A DNA stretch of 14,279 nucleotides from JACPNE01 sp964444465 (GTDB lineage Archaea; Nanobdellota; Nanobdellia; SCGC-AAA011-G17; JACPNG01): the NCBI GenBank assembly GCA_964444465.1, contig CAYUGZ010000018.1, forward strand, positions 1 to 14,279. Direction: 5' to 3'. The notes under the pieces were generated by a model that was not told the origin of the DNA, searched no databases, and saw nothing but the letters and a program-made list of their open reading frames with translations. The translations under genes were made by a program, and so were the position numbers. Below are positions 1-7,267 of the stretch, in pieces (position 1 is the stretch's first letter; each line of letters starts with the position of its first letter).

Positions 1-516
1 TGCTAAATTTATTAAAGAATTGATGTAAGATGCTTTTTTATCTTTACTATCTTTACTTGTTAATCCTTTTCCTAATTTTTTTAAAGAATCAGAATCTGAG
101 TTTAATACATAACATCTGGCTAGTCTAGTCCTCAAATTTCCTAATATTTTTTGTTTATCTGTAAGATCATATTTGATAGATTCACTTAACGCTTTTTGAT
201 ATTCCCCTATTATCTTATTGTTATCTTTACCTTCACCACATGACCCATATTCTGCTAATATTCTTTCAATTCTTCTTTTTTTACCATCTGGATTTAATAA
301 CTTAAAAGTATCATCAAGAATTGGTTTAACTCCTTCAACTAATTCAACCCCTTTTGTTTGTAATGATTTCAAACCTTTAGTTATAGCTGGAGCATTTGTA
401 TAAAAAGCGAAAATAACAGCGAAGAATACTATTAATCCTATAGCATAACTAAGAATTTTTGTTAATTCCCATCCTTCACCTTTCTTCTTTAATTTAGTGT
501 ATTTTCTTTTAACCAT
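1..516 (-). CDS. Pilin-like single-pass membrane protein, partial (C-terminus beyond left edge)
   Basis: The frame is open for 172 codons from an ATG at 516 to position 1, so the C-terminus is missing. The protein starts with a basic stretch (MVKRKYTKLKKKGEGWEL), followed by one hydrophobic helix at about residues 21-37 and a charged, mostly helical outer or soluble domain. The 'KKG..WELTKIL' sequence just before the helix matches the class III (pilin-type) signal pattern and resembles the N-termini of the next genes upstream. Residues about 105-140 (EYQKALSES...LRTRLARCYV) look like a TPR-type helix pair, which is a weak impression. A GGT-containing AGGTTGA lies 2-8 bases before the ATG, and the preceding gene stops 1 base before it, so the two are probably co-translated. 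I do not recognise a named family. A structural or adaptor component of the pilus-like system is inferred from position and N-terminus only. Confidence 0.72.
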   Translation of the reverse strand, partial: MVKRKYTKLKKKGEGWELTKILSYAIGLIVFFAVIFAFYTNAPAITKGLKSLQTKGVELVEGVKPILDDTFKLLNPDGKKRRIERILAEYGSCGEGKDNNKIIGEYQKALSESIKYDLTDKQKILGNLRTRLARCYVLNSDSDSLKKLGKGLTSKDSKDKKASYINSLINLA

Positions 517-517
517 T

Positions 518-655
518 TCAACCTAAACTTGTTAATTTTAATAAAGCCTCTTTTAATTCTGTTATGTTAGTAAGAAACATGATTATAAAAACTAAAACAA
601 TTAAAACTATTATTGCAGTTAGTATTTGTTTAAGTTCAAATGCTCCTTTTTTCAT
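518..655 (-). CDS. 45-aa pilin-like membrane mini-protein
   Basis: This is a short gene from ATG 655 to TGA 518. The protein begins MKKGAFELKQIL and continues with one strongly hydrophobic helix (about residues 11-28), then a short amphipathic tail (TELKEALLKLTSLG). The 'KKGAFEL' start resembles the KG-[x]-EL signature seen at the N-terminus of archaeal pilin-like proteins. The acidic residue is at +3 after the Gly rather than the classical +5, so processing by a class III signal peptidase is uncertain. The gene has 1-base gaps on both sides (stop of the preceding gene at 657, next ATG at 516), and no clear ribosome binding site, which suggests termination-reinitiation in an operon. It could be a mini-pilin or an assembly factor. 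Its reality is supported by tight packing, a typical start and a sensible protein. Confidence 0.66.
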   Translation of the reverse strand: MKKGAFELKQILTAIIVLIVLVFIIMFLTNITELKEALLKLTSLG

Positions 656-656
656 T

Positions 657-797
657 TTAAAAATTATCAGTTAATACATTAAATATTTCATATATTCTAT
701 CTTTAAATATGATTATTAAATAAATTAATATTACTAAAACTAAAACCATTATGATTAGTTTAGCTAATGTATCCCAGTGTAACTCTCCTTTTTCCAT
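657..797 (-). CDS. 46-aa single-pass membrane mini-protein
   Basis: This short gene runs from ATG 797 to TAA 657. The protein starts MEKGELHWDTLAKL, has one long hydrophobic helix (about residues 11-31) and a charged tail (FKDRIYEIFNVLTDNF). The N-terminal 'EKG' and the spacing to the helix resemble the neighbouring 45-aa protein and the partial gene downstream, so the three may be diverged copies of one pilin-like module. It is followed after 1 base by the 45-aa gene. An AT-rich TATA-like stretch about 25 bases upstream would allow a leaderless start. I do not recognise a family, and the function is inferred only from company and N-terminus. Confidence 0.64.
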   Translation of the reverse strand: MEKGELHWDTLAKLIIMVLVLVILIYLIIIFKDRIYEIFNVLTDNF

Positions 798-813
798 TAA
801 TCATTAATCTTAA

Positions 814-826
814 TATATTTAATAAA
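814..826 (-). promoter_or_regulatory. Candidate TATA box for the 657-797 mini-gene operon
   Basis: On the minus strand the 34-base gap after the 295-aa gene contains TTTATTAAATATA, centred about 23-27 bases before ATG 797. That position would place transcription start at or very near the ATG. The whole gap is AT-rich, so the box is only suggestive, and read-through from the gene upstream is also possible. Confidence 0.35.
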
Positions 827-831
827 ACTTT

Positions 832-1719
832 TTATTGGGCAAATCCACCTTTACACAATTCTTTTACTCCTTTTGAATCTGTAGCCATAACAATTGCATT
901 AAAACCTTTACTTTGAAAAAGTCCACTTCCTGCACCTGCTAAGACAGATAAAGTAGCACCTGTAGCTATGCCTATTGGATTAGCTAATAATCTACCAGCT
1001 ATAGGATTAGTTAATCCTGCAAAAGTTAAAACCCCCACTGTTGCAGCAGTTGTAGTCCCTGCTCTAATAGCCCTATTCAATGCACTTTCTTTTTTATTTA
1101 CTAAAAATAAAACAAATAAATTTTTACTATCACTAATTTCTAAGTTATCTACTCCACTTAGAAACCCTCCTTCTTTAGAACCTGTTCCAGTTATATATTG
1201 TAAATAAGTTCTTTGATCTAACAAAGGTCTTGGTTTTTTATCTCTTAAATAAACAGCCATCTCACTTCCTGTTATTTTGATATCTAAATCAGAACTAATT
1301 CTAGCACAGGTATAACATAAATTATTATTCTCTGACCATAACCCAAATTGTATGTCACTATAAAAATCATATTTTCCTTCTCCAAAATTCCCCCAACAAC
1401 TAGCCATCTCTTTAGCTATTCTCTTTTTTGCTTCTTCTTTTGTTTTAACTTTAACATTTTTCATTTTACATTTAAGATCAAATGGAGAATTAAAGAATTC
1501 AGCAGCACTTCCTACGACAGGAATATCTTGCAAAACACCAGTACCTGCACCTTTAGAATAACTTTTTATGACTACACTCATAAAACAAGTGTAATCATTA
1601 ACAGTATCAACAACAAATGGCCTATAAAACACACCTATAACTATTATTAAAACTACTGCTGAAAGGATGATTAATATTAAAGTAGTTAATGAAGCATAAA
1701 CTATCCCTTTTTTATCCAA
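832..1719 (-). CDS. Cysteine-containing pilin-like membrane protein, 295 aa
   Basis: The protein begins MDKKGIVYASLTTLI, a basic 'KKG' followed directly by a hydrophobic helix (residues 9-31), as in class III signal peptides of archaeal pilins. The outer part has six cysteines at about 45, 84, 108, 135, 138 and 289, including a CYTC pair, which fits disulfide bonding in an extracytoplasmic domain. A WGNFGEGKYDFYSD stretch lies at 109-122. Residues about 216-268 form a Gly/Ala-rich hydrophobic section that could be a second membrane hairpin. The start is a TTG at 1719, chosen because GGTGAG (1725-1730) lies five bases upstream and the TTG sits inside the last codons of the preceding 35-aa gene (8-base overlap). 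I do not recognise a characterised family. It is a likely surface or pilus-associated subunit, by inference. Confidence 0.78.
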   Translation of the reverse strand: MDKKGIVYASLTTLILIILSAVVLIIVIGVFYRPFVVDTVNDYTCFMSVVIKSYSKGAGTGVLQDIPVVGSAAEFFNSPFDLKCKMKNVKVKTKEEAKKRIAKEMASCWGNFGEGKYDFYSDIQFGLWSENNNLCYTCARISSDLDIKITGSEMAVYLRDKKPRPLLDQRTYLQYITGTGSKEGGFLSGVDNLEISDSKNLFVLFLVNKKESALNRAIRAGTTTAATVGVLTFAGLTNPIAGRLLANPIGIATGATLSVLAGAGSGLFQSKGFNAIVMATDSKGVKELCKGGFAQ

Positions 1720-1819
1720 AATTTCTCACCAATCCAATAATTATTACTAATAATACGATCATAAATATAATTAATAGTATGAGCATAGTTACATTACTCA
1801 TTCCAGTATCTTCTTCCAT
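1712..1819 (-). CDS. 35-aa membrane mini-protein coupled to the 295-aa gene
   Basis: This is a short gene from ATG 1819 to TAA 1712. The acidic start MEEDTGMSNVTM is followed by one hydrophobic helix (about residues 12-30) and a short basic tail (LVRNFG). Its end overlaps the TTG start of the 295-aa gene by 8 bases and also carries that gene's GGTGAG site, so translating this mini-gene probably delivers ribosomes to the larger one. An ATTTAAATA box is centred 26 bases before its ATG, with no ribosome binding site, fitting a leaderless mRNA. Unlike its neighbours it lacks the KG motif. It may be a leader cistron, a small assembly partner, or both. Confidence 0.62.
   Translation of the reverse strand: MEEDTGMSNVTMLILLIIFMIVLLVIIIGLVRNFG
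1725..1730 (-). promoter_or_regulatory. GGTGAG ribosome binding site deciding the TTG start at 1719
   Basis: GGTGAG lies five bases before TTG 1719 and matches the archaeal anti-Shine-Dalgarno complement. It lies within the coding sequence of the 35-aa gene upstream. Confidence 0.7.
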
Positions 1820-1840
1820 AGTGAATTTAATGTTATAAAA

Positions 1841-1849
1841 TATTTAAAT
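1841..1849 (-). promoter_or_regulatory. TATA box (ATTTAAATA) for the 35-aa / 295-aa genes
   Basis: The box is centred at 1845, 26 bases upstream of ATG 1819, so the transcript would start at the start codon (leaderless). It lies in the 44-base gap after the 63-aa gene, implying an operon break here. Confidence 0.6.
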
Positions 1850-1863
1850 CTTCTCTAAAAGAA

Positions 1864-2055
1864 TTAATGATATCTAGAAACACTTGCCCCATATAAAACT
1901 GCTATAGCACCAATTCCTACAATTATTATTTGATATGTTGGTCCAGTACTTGGAACAACTTTTAATATTTCTGGAATAAAATCGTAATTAGAAACTAAAG
2001 GCCAGATTCCCCCTAACATTGTTAAGACTCCTACAAATGTTATCATAACTCTCAT
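1864..2055 (-). CDS. 63-aa membrane protein with two predicted helices
   Basis: This small protein has hydrophobic segments at about residues 3-21 and 41-58, separated by a polar loop (SNYDFIPEILKVVPSTGPTY), with a short basic C-terminus (SRYH). It starts at ATG 2055, one base after the TAA of the 219-aa membrane protein, and has an excellent GGAGGT site (2063-2068) seven bases upstream, inside the end of that gene. Close coupling to the six-helix protein suggests the two act together in the membrane. I do not recognise a family. Confidence 0.72.
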   Translation of the reverse strand: MRVMITFVGVLTMLGGIWPLVSNYDFIPEILKVVPSTGPTYQIIIVGIGAIAVLYGASVSRYH

Positions 2056-2056
2056 A

Positions 2057-2716
2057 TTAATTACCTCCTACCTTCCTAATCCCTCCCCAGATGATAAATC
2101 CAATTGATGCTAAAAATGCTAGATTCATCCAAGGTAATATATCTATAGGGATGTTTGAATTAAATAAGAATAAATCAAATCCTGTAACACGATCTAACAA
2201 ACCAAAATAAGCTAAATAAAATACAATATATGAGCCACCTATAGCAATCAATCCAGATCCAGTAGTCTGTTCTAATATATTAAAAACAAAAACAGATATT
2301 AAAATTATTATAATAAAAAACGCCCAAGGTCCAAAACTTTCCAATAAAGAAAATCCAGTTTGTCTCTCCCATATTAATAAAGCAATTGATAAAAATATAC
2401 CCAAACCAACATAGACTGATTTTCCTCCACCTTCTAGATGTTTTCCTAAAATGGATTGTCCTAACCCTAAAAATATAGCTAGAAATATACCTAAATCAAA
2501 AAAAGTAGAATATTGATAATACAAATCAAGAATATCAAAAAATTCTCCACCTCTAAATCCTGAACTCCTATAAACTGCTCCTGAAGTAAAATCTCCAGCT
2601 ACTAAAAATAAAACAAATATTCCAAGAAAAATACTCCCTGTTATTGCTACTTTATGGGCTACATTATGTAAATTAATATTTTCTTCTTTTTTATTTACAT
2701 TCCTCTTTTTCTTCAT
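2057..2716 (-). CDS. Six-helix integral membrane protein of unknown function, 219 aa
   Basis: A basic cytoplasmic N-terminus (MKKKRNVNKKEEN) precedes six hydrophobic helices at about residues 23-41, 72-90, 100-116, 129-148, 153-173 and 195-211. The loop around 41-70 is rich in Gly and aromatics. I see no catalytic or metal motif and do not recognise the family. The gene follows the platform protein gene after 37 bases and precedes the 63-aa gene by 1 base. A TATA box 26 bases before the ATG suggests it can also be transcribed on its own as a leaderless message. Its location implies a membrane component of the pilus or secretion-like machine, which is an inference. Confidence 0.75.
   Translation of the reverse strand: MKKKRNVNKKEENINLHNVAHKVAITGSIFLGIFVLFLVAGDFTSGAVYRSSGFRGGEFFDILDLYYQYSTFFDLGIFLAIFLGLGQSILGKHLEGGGKSVYVGLGIFLSIALLIWERQTGFSLLESFGPWAFFIIIILISVFVFNILEQTTGSGLIAIGGSYIVFYLAYFGLLDRVTGFDLFLFNSNIPIDILPWMNLAFLASIGFIIWGGIRKVGGN
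2063..2068 (-). promoter_or_regulatory. GGAGGT ribosome binding site for the 63-aa gene
   Basis: This near-consensus site lies seven bases upstream of ATG 2055, inside the last codons of the 219-aa gene. Confidence 0.7.
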
Positions 2717-2737
2717 TATTAATCTTAAGTTTATTAA

Positions 2738-2746
2738 TTATTTAAA
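2738..2746 (-). promoter_or_regulatory. TATA box (TTTAAATAA) for the 219-aa / 63-aa genes
   Basis: The box is centred at 2742, 26 bases before ATG 2716, with no ribosome binding site between them. It supports leaderless transcription independent of the ATPase/platform pair. Confidence 0.58.
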
Positions 2747-2753
2747 CTTTTCT

Positions 2754-4919
2754 CTATGTGGCTGAAGTTATAACATTGATTCCATTAGCTAAAATATTAA
2801 AAATAAAGATCCCTATTAAAGATACAATAGAATATAAGATTATACTAAAGAATAAATTTTTACCTATCTCAAATTTTCTTATTATCTTATCATCATTATT
2901 TTCTATTGCATTTCTTAATATTGTTAGTATAATCACAATTTGTAATATGTAAATTCCAACAACTAATTGAAAATGAAAACTTGGAATTACATCTTCTATT
3001 TTTAATATTTGTATTAACCCACCTAAATTTCCAACACCTTCTGTATCTGATAATGTAGCTTGTTTAAATTGTTCTCCTAATTTATTAATTATTGAGACAA
3101 CCATTGAAGAAACTCCTATAACAATTCCTGCAATCATTGGCGCTAAAAAACTAGATTGGGCTTGCATGCTACTAGTTATGTCTGCTAACAAATCTTTTAA
3201 TCTCTCTCCAACTTTATGGATTCTATCTGCATAAACACTAATCGAAATTAAACTTTTAGATACAACTTCTGGACCTTTTTTTGAACTTTCTATTAAAACT
3301 TTCATACTTGATTCAATTAGTTTAGAAGGAAAATATATTATTGCGCCTCTTTCTTTATTAAATATAGCTTCATTAAGACCCATACCTAATTTTCTAATAT
3401 TAATACTTATAATTCTAAAAAAACTTCCAGTTGGTGTTCCCTCTAAATTTTGAGAAACCCTTTCAAATGCGATTTCTACTGGAATTCCAGCTCCAACTCT
3501 ATTCCCTAATTGAAATAGACTTCCAGTAAATTCTCTTTCTAATTTATCTGTTTCTTTTTTTATGTCTATTATATTTTTCGTGTTTAATCTATAATAAGTT
3601 CCTATTGCTAATCCTAATCCTAATGGAATTAATAAACTAAGAACTAATGCCCACAACCCATAAGGCCCTACAAAACTATTACAAGTACCTTGAACTTCAT
3701 CTAAACATTTATAATCTAAAATTTTCCCACCAATACTTCCTTCTAAAAAACCCATCTGATCAAATTCAGGGGTGATTAAATGTAAAATTATTGGCATGAA
3801 CCCAATCATTAAAAATACAAATCCAATTAATAATGCAGATAATAATGCAGTATCATTTTTATATTTTTTAATTTCAGGATTGTTTTCAAATAAATCAGTT
3901 TCACCAAATCCCGTTATTCTTTTAGATAGAATATTCATCCCAAAAATTAAGATTATAGGTGGTAATAAAAAATTATAAAGTAATGATAAATGCCACCATT
4001 TAACTGCACCACTTAAAAAACTAGCAATTAAAGGAAATATAACAATTCCTAATATTGGTAGGATAACACCTAACATATGCAACATAGTTATTGGAGATTT
4101 AAGCTCATGCGCAAAATGTAACATTCTTTCATATGTTCCATCTAACATTATCTCTAAACTTTTATCTAATAAAGAAATTCTTTTTTCTTCATTTGGTTCA
4201 TGTAAGCTAGATTCAATTAGATGAAAAGCCTCAACAAACTCTAAATTATGATCTTTCCAATCTTCTAAATAACGATCAATACTCTCTCTTATTGTTGAAT
4301 ATTTTTGTGTTTCAACATCCCAAAATACTTTTCTAAGATCTAAGGCTAAAGGATTTCCTATATGCTCCCCTGCAAATTTGATTGCCCTTTCTAGATTAGA
4401 AGTATGCCTCATGTACATTGCAACATAAAGAATACATAAAACCATCTGATTACTTGCTTTTAATCTATGTCTATTTGCTAAGTAATTTGGTAGGTTACTT
4501 ATTGGTTTGATGATTAAAGCTCCAATTGTTAATAAAAATAAAGGTGTAAAAATTAAAACTTCTCCTAGAAAAAAAGAAGATATTGCAATTGTAAATGCAA
4601 TGAGAATTAATATTCCTGCAACTATAACAGAAAAACTATAAGCACCTATTGGAGTTATATTTAGATGAATAGATTTTATTGATTGTTGTAAAATTTCTTC
4701 ATCTTTTGGCTTAGGTTTAATTTTTATTATACCTTCAGAAAAATTACATAAATTTTCATATATTGTTGTTTTTTTATCTAATAATTCATTTCTAAATATT
4801 TCATACTCTCTAGAAAATGTTTCATCTGTTGGTAAGTCTCTAATTGCTGCTTCAGAAGTACTATTTAATTTTTTACCATAACTTTCAAGAATTTTTTTAG
4901 TATCTTCATCTAACTCCAT
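2754..4919 (-). CDS. ArlJ/TadC-like platform membrane protein with two T2SSF domains
   Basis: This is the likely inner-membrane platform of a type IV pilus, archaellum or secretion-like machine, which couples the ATPase to pilin movement. A ~90-residue charged N-terminal cytoplasmic region precedes membrane helices at about 92-117 and 120-140. A first helical T2SSF-type domain (about 155-280, with NQMVLCILYVAMYMR) is followed by helices near 283-303, 311-333, 358-382 and 418-441. The second T2SSF-type domain is at about 460-590 (SLFQLGNRVGAGIPVEIAF), with further helices near 592-611, 649-668 and 688-711. C405 and C413 lie in a probable outer loop. At 721 aa it is larger than typical ArlJ (about 550 aa). 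The ATG follows the ATPase stop by 1 base with no visible ribosome binding site, so translation is probably coupled. The family call is firm; the machine type is inferred. Confidence 0.85.
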   Translation of the reverse strand: MELDEDTKKILESYGKKLNSTSEAAIRDLPTDETFSREYEIFRNELLDKKTTIYENLCNFSEGIIKIKPKPKDEEILQQSIKSIHLNITPIGAYSFSVIVAGILILIAFTIAISSFFLGEVLIFTPLFLLTIGALIIKPISNLPNYLANRHRLKASNQMVLCILYVAMYMRHTSNLERAIKFAGEHIGNPLALDLRKVFWDVETQKYSTIRESIDRYLEDWKDHNLEFVEAFHLIESSLHEPNEEKRISLLDKSLEIMLDGTYERMLHFAHELKSPITMLHMLGVILPILGIVIFPLIASFLSGAVKWWHLSLLYNFLLPPIILIFGMNILSKRITGFGETDLFENNPEIKKYKNDTALLSALLIGFVFLMIGFMPIILHLITPEFDQMGFLEGSIGGKILDYKCLDEVQGTCNSFVGPYGLWALVLSLLIPLGLGLAIGTYYRLNTKNIIDIKKETDKLEREFTGSLFQLGNRVGAGIPVEIAFERVSQNLEGTPTGSFFRIISINIRKLGMGLNEAIFNKERGAIIYFPSKLIESSMKVLIESSKKGPEVVSKSLISISVYADRIHKVGERLKDLLADITSSMQAQSSFLAPMIAGIVIGVSSMVVSIINKLGEQFKQATLSDTEGVGNLGGLIQILKIEDVIPSFHFQLVVGIYILQIVIILTILRNAIENNDDKIIRKFEIGKNLFFSIILYSIVSLIGIFIFNILANGINVITSAT

Positions 4920-4920
4920 T

Positions 4921-7191
4921 TTAATATTGTCTCATTCTTACTCTTCTTTTCAACCATTCTTCCCAACTAAAAAATATTCTTTTAGGATCTAAATTTCCAA
5001 CTTCATTTCTTACTATTTCACTAATCCTATGGAATTGATCATTAGAATCTATAATGAATTTCGCTTCTAATAGCGCATTATTTTTCAATCTATTTGCATA
5101 ACTAACTAAAGTTTCTTTTATTTTTGCTCTTAACAAGATGTTATCCCATATAGCATCCCAGTCACCAGCCCACTCTTTTACGTTTCCACCTATAGATTTT
5201 ATTATTTCGGAATCTCCATTTATTAAATCAGGAGTTGGAACTAACATATCTTGTTTTGTATCATATTTCATTAAATCTACAAAACCACGCTCAGCCAAAG
5301 GATCATCTACCCAATGTTTTCTTACCTCGGTTATTTGGGTTATTCTTCTCCATTTGTGTAATCCATCTGGACTTTTCATTGGATTAGTAACAACAATTAT
5401 ATCTGTAGCTTTAAAACTAGTTTTTGGAACTTTTAAATCATTAACAACTCTATCAAACACACCATAAGGAGAATCTCCATGTATTGTTCCAGCAACAACA
5501 TTAGCTAATGCACCTATTCTCATAGCTTCATATAATGCAAATGCTTCTAAAGATCTTATTTCTCCAACAATTAAAGCAGAATCTCCTAATCTTAATGCGG
5601 TTCTTATCCCTTCATCAGCTGCTATTTCAGATCCACCTTTTGTTAAGGCACTTCTAACTTTCATTTGTTGGATATTATAACCTAAAACCCTTAATGCATC
5701 AGTTGGCAGCTCTAAAGTATCTTCTATTGTTATTAGCCTATATTTTCTCATTATCTCAATTAAAACAGATCCTAATAATGAAGTTTTTCCAGAACTTCTT
5801 GTTCCAGCAACTAACATTGTTCTTGATCCATCTATTAGAAAACTCATTAATCCTGCACCTAAAGGACTAATCATTTTATTTTGTAAGAATAATGGCAATG
5901 TCCAAGGTTTGTCTCTATGTCTTCTTAATGCATATGCTAATCCTTGTGGATTTAATGGTTTTTGGATGATAGCAACCCTTGCTCTTGCATCTGGCAATAT
6001 TAATTCAGTATCTAAAATTGGATTAGCTTCATCTAAAGGTCTTCCACTTAAAATTCTAAATTTAGATGCCCATGATTCTGCATCTTCTCTGGTTGGAATT
6101 AAATTTGTTACGCACTCATCAAAATCTTCATGTACTAAAAAAATTGGGGTTTGGCCTATTGGAGAATTTATAGAAATATCTTGTACTTTTTTGTCTTGTA
6201 ATAAAACTTCTAAAACCCCAAAACCAACAGTATATCTAACTAATATTTGTGCTAGTTCATTTAAATCTTCAAAACCAATTTCTATATCTCTAGATTCTGC
6301 TAATTCTTGTAATAAATCTCTTCCAATATTAAAAAAAGTATTTCTCATTTTTTCTGGTTCTAAGAATTCTTCTTCTCTAGGTTTGTGTTCAGCTAAAACT
6401 CCTCTCGCTAAGTCTAGTAATTCATATTTGTCTTCTGTTAATTTAAATTCTGGAGGGATTAGATGATATAAATATTTTATATCTTTTTCAGTACTATAAA
6501 TATTAACTTCACTCTGCCCAAAACTGTAAAGATCTAATTGTTCTCCATCTAAAGGATGTTGTGCCATTAATCTAGTGAACATAAAATCAGGAGTTATAAT
6601 CGGTCTAAAAATATTTGAATATATATCTCTATCTCCAATTGCATATCCTGATAGATTTTTCCTTGCTATATTTACTAGTCTTGTTTTATCTAACAAATCA
6701 TACAAATAAGTTAAAGTATCTATGTAAGATTGTTGAATATCCACTAAATCTAACGGAACTTTTTTTATTTTTATTTTTTCTTCTCTAAGTAATCTTCTTA
6801 ATTCAACATAAGCTCCTAAAGGATCTGCTCTTAGAAGATTTATTACAATTTCTTGGAGTTTAGATTGCCATTCAGGTAGAAAAACATTAGCTCTTGGTTT
6901 CGAAGCAATGTTAGCCAAAGTTAAAATTTTCTTTTGTTTGACTAACATTTTATATAAATTAGCAATTTCTACTAACATTTGTGTCTGTTCATAGTTATAA
7001 CTATAATTTCTTTTTTGTGTAAAAACAATTCTTCCAGTACTTGGAACTTGAACTAGATAATCTATTGTCTTAGCCATAACAACTGCATTATTTTCTAGAC
7101 TAGGAACAAAACTCCATTGTTCTGCATTTATTTTGAGAACATCTTCTCTTCCTTCTTTCAAAACTTGATACTCTTCAGCCATAATCACCAC
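4921..7191 (-). CDS. Type II/IV secretion ATPase (ArlI/PilT/VirB11 family)
   Basis: This is a cytoplasmic hexameric-type ATPase expected to power pilus assembly or secretion together with the platform protein. A long N-terminal part (about residues 1-310) is followed by the N-domain/CTD core. Visible motifs are Walker A GTRSSGKTS (463-471), the Asp box TIEDTLELP (488-496), Walker B LIVGEIRS (540-547) and the His box GTIHGDSPYGVFD (568-580). The C-terminus ends in a basic helix (EEWLKRRVRMRQY). At 756 aa it is longer than canonical ArlI (about 520-550 aa), mostly through the N-terminal extension. The start is ambiguous: GTG 7191 lies about 26 bases below a TATAAAAAA box, which fits a leaderless start, but ATG 7182 (MAEEYQ) with GGTGAT just upstream is equally possible. 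It is the first gene of the operon, divergent from the coiled-coil genes. Confidence 0.9.
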   Translation of the reverse strand: MVIMAEEYQVLKEGREDVLKINAEQWSFVPSLENNAVVMAKTIDYLVQVPSTGRIVFTQKRNYSYNYEQTQMLVEIANLYKMLVKQKKILTLANIASKPRANVFLPEWQSKLQEIVINLLRADPLGAYVELRRLLREEKIKIKKVPLDLVDIQQSYIDTLTYLYDLLDKTRLVNIARKNLSGYAIGDRDIYSNIFRPIITPDFMFTRLMAQHPLDGEQLDLYSFGQSEVNIYSTEKDIKYLYHLIPPEFKLTEDKYELLDLARGVLAEHKPREEEFLEPEKMRNTFFNIGRDLLQELAESRDIEIGFEDLNELAQILVRYTVGFGVLEVLLQDKKVQDISINSPIGQTPIFLVHEDFDECVTNLIPTREDAESWASKFRILSGRPLDEANPILDTELILPDARARVAIIQKPLNPQGLAYALRRHRDKPWTLPLFLQNKMISPLGAGLMSFLIDGSRTMLVAGTRSSGKTSLLGSVLIEIMRKYRLITIEDTLELPTDALRVLGYNIQQMKVRSALTKGGSEIAADEGIRTALRLGDSALIVGEIRSLEAFALYEAMRIGALANVVAGTIHGDSPYGVFDRVVNDLKVPKTSFKATDIIVVTNPMKSPDGLHKWRRITQITEVRKHWVDDPLAERGFVDLMKYDTKQDMLVPTPDLINGDSEIIKSIGGNVKEWAGDWDAIWDNILLRAKIKETLVSYANRLKNNALLEAKFIIDSNDQFHRISEIVRNEVGNLDPKRIFFSWEEWLKRRVRMRQY

Positions 7192-7211
7192 TCAAAAAGG
7201 TTAACGAAACT

Positions 7212-7220
7212 TTTTTTATA
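7212..7220 (-). promoter_or_regulatory. TATA box (TATAAAAAA) for the ATPase operon
   Basis: The box is centred at 7216, about 25 bases before GTG 7191 and 34 before ATG 7182. It would give a leaderless or very short-leader mRNA for the ATPase and platform genes. Confidence 0.55.
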
Positions 7221-7237
7221 TTCTCAACTTTAATTAA

Positions 7238-7246
7238 CTTAATAAG
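7238..7246 (+). promoter_or_regulatory. Weak TATA-like box for the coiled-coil gene pair
   Basis: CTTAATAAG is centred 26 bases before ATG 7268 and no ribosome binding site is present, so a leaderless start is plausible. The box is poor and the region is AT-rich. It shares the 76-base divergent gap with the ATPase promoter. Confidence 0.33.
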
Positions 7247-7267
7247 ATAAATAGTTTTCGTTTTAAA

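Noticed and set aside
968..1650. Plus-strand open frames opposite the 295-aa pilin-like gene
   Set aside because: They are antisense shadows of a tightly packed minus-strand operon with no start signals, and their composition is low-complexity.
5909..6466. 185-codon plus-strand open frame opposite the ATPase gene
   Set aside because: It is antisense to the motif-bearing ATPase, its product is Ser/Asn/Lys rich without domain features, and it has no ribosome binding site or TATA spacing.
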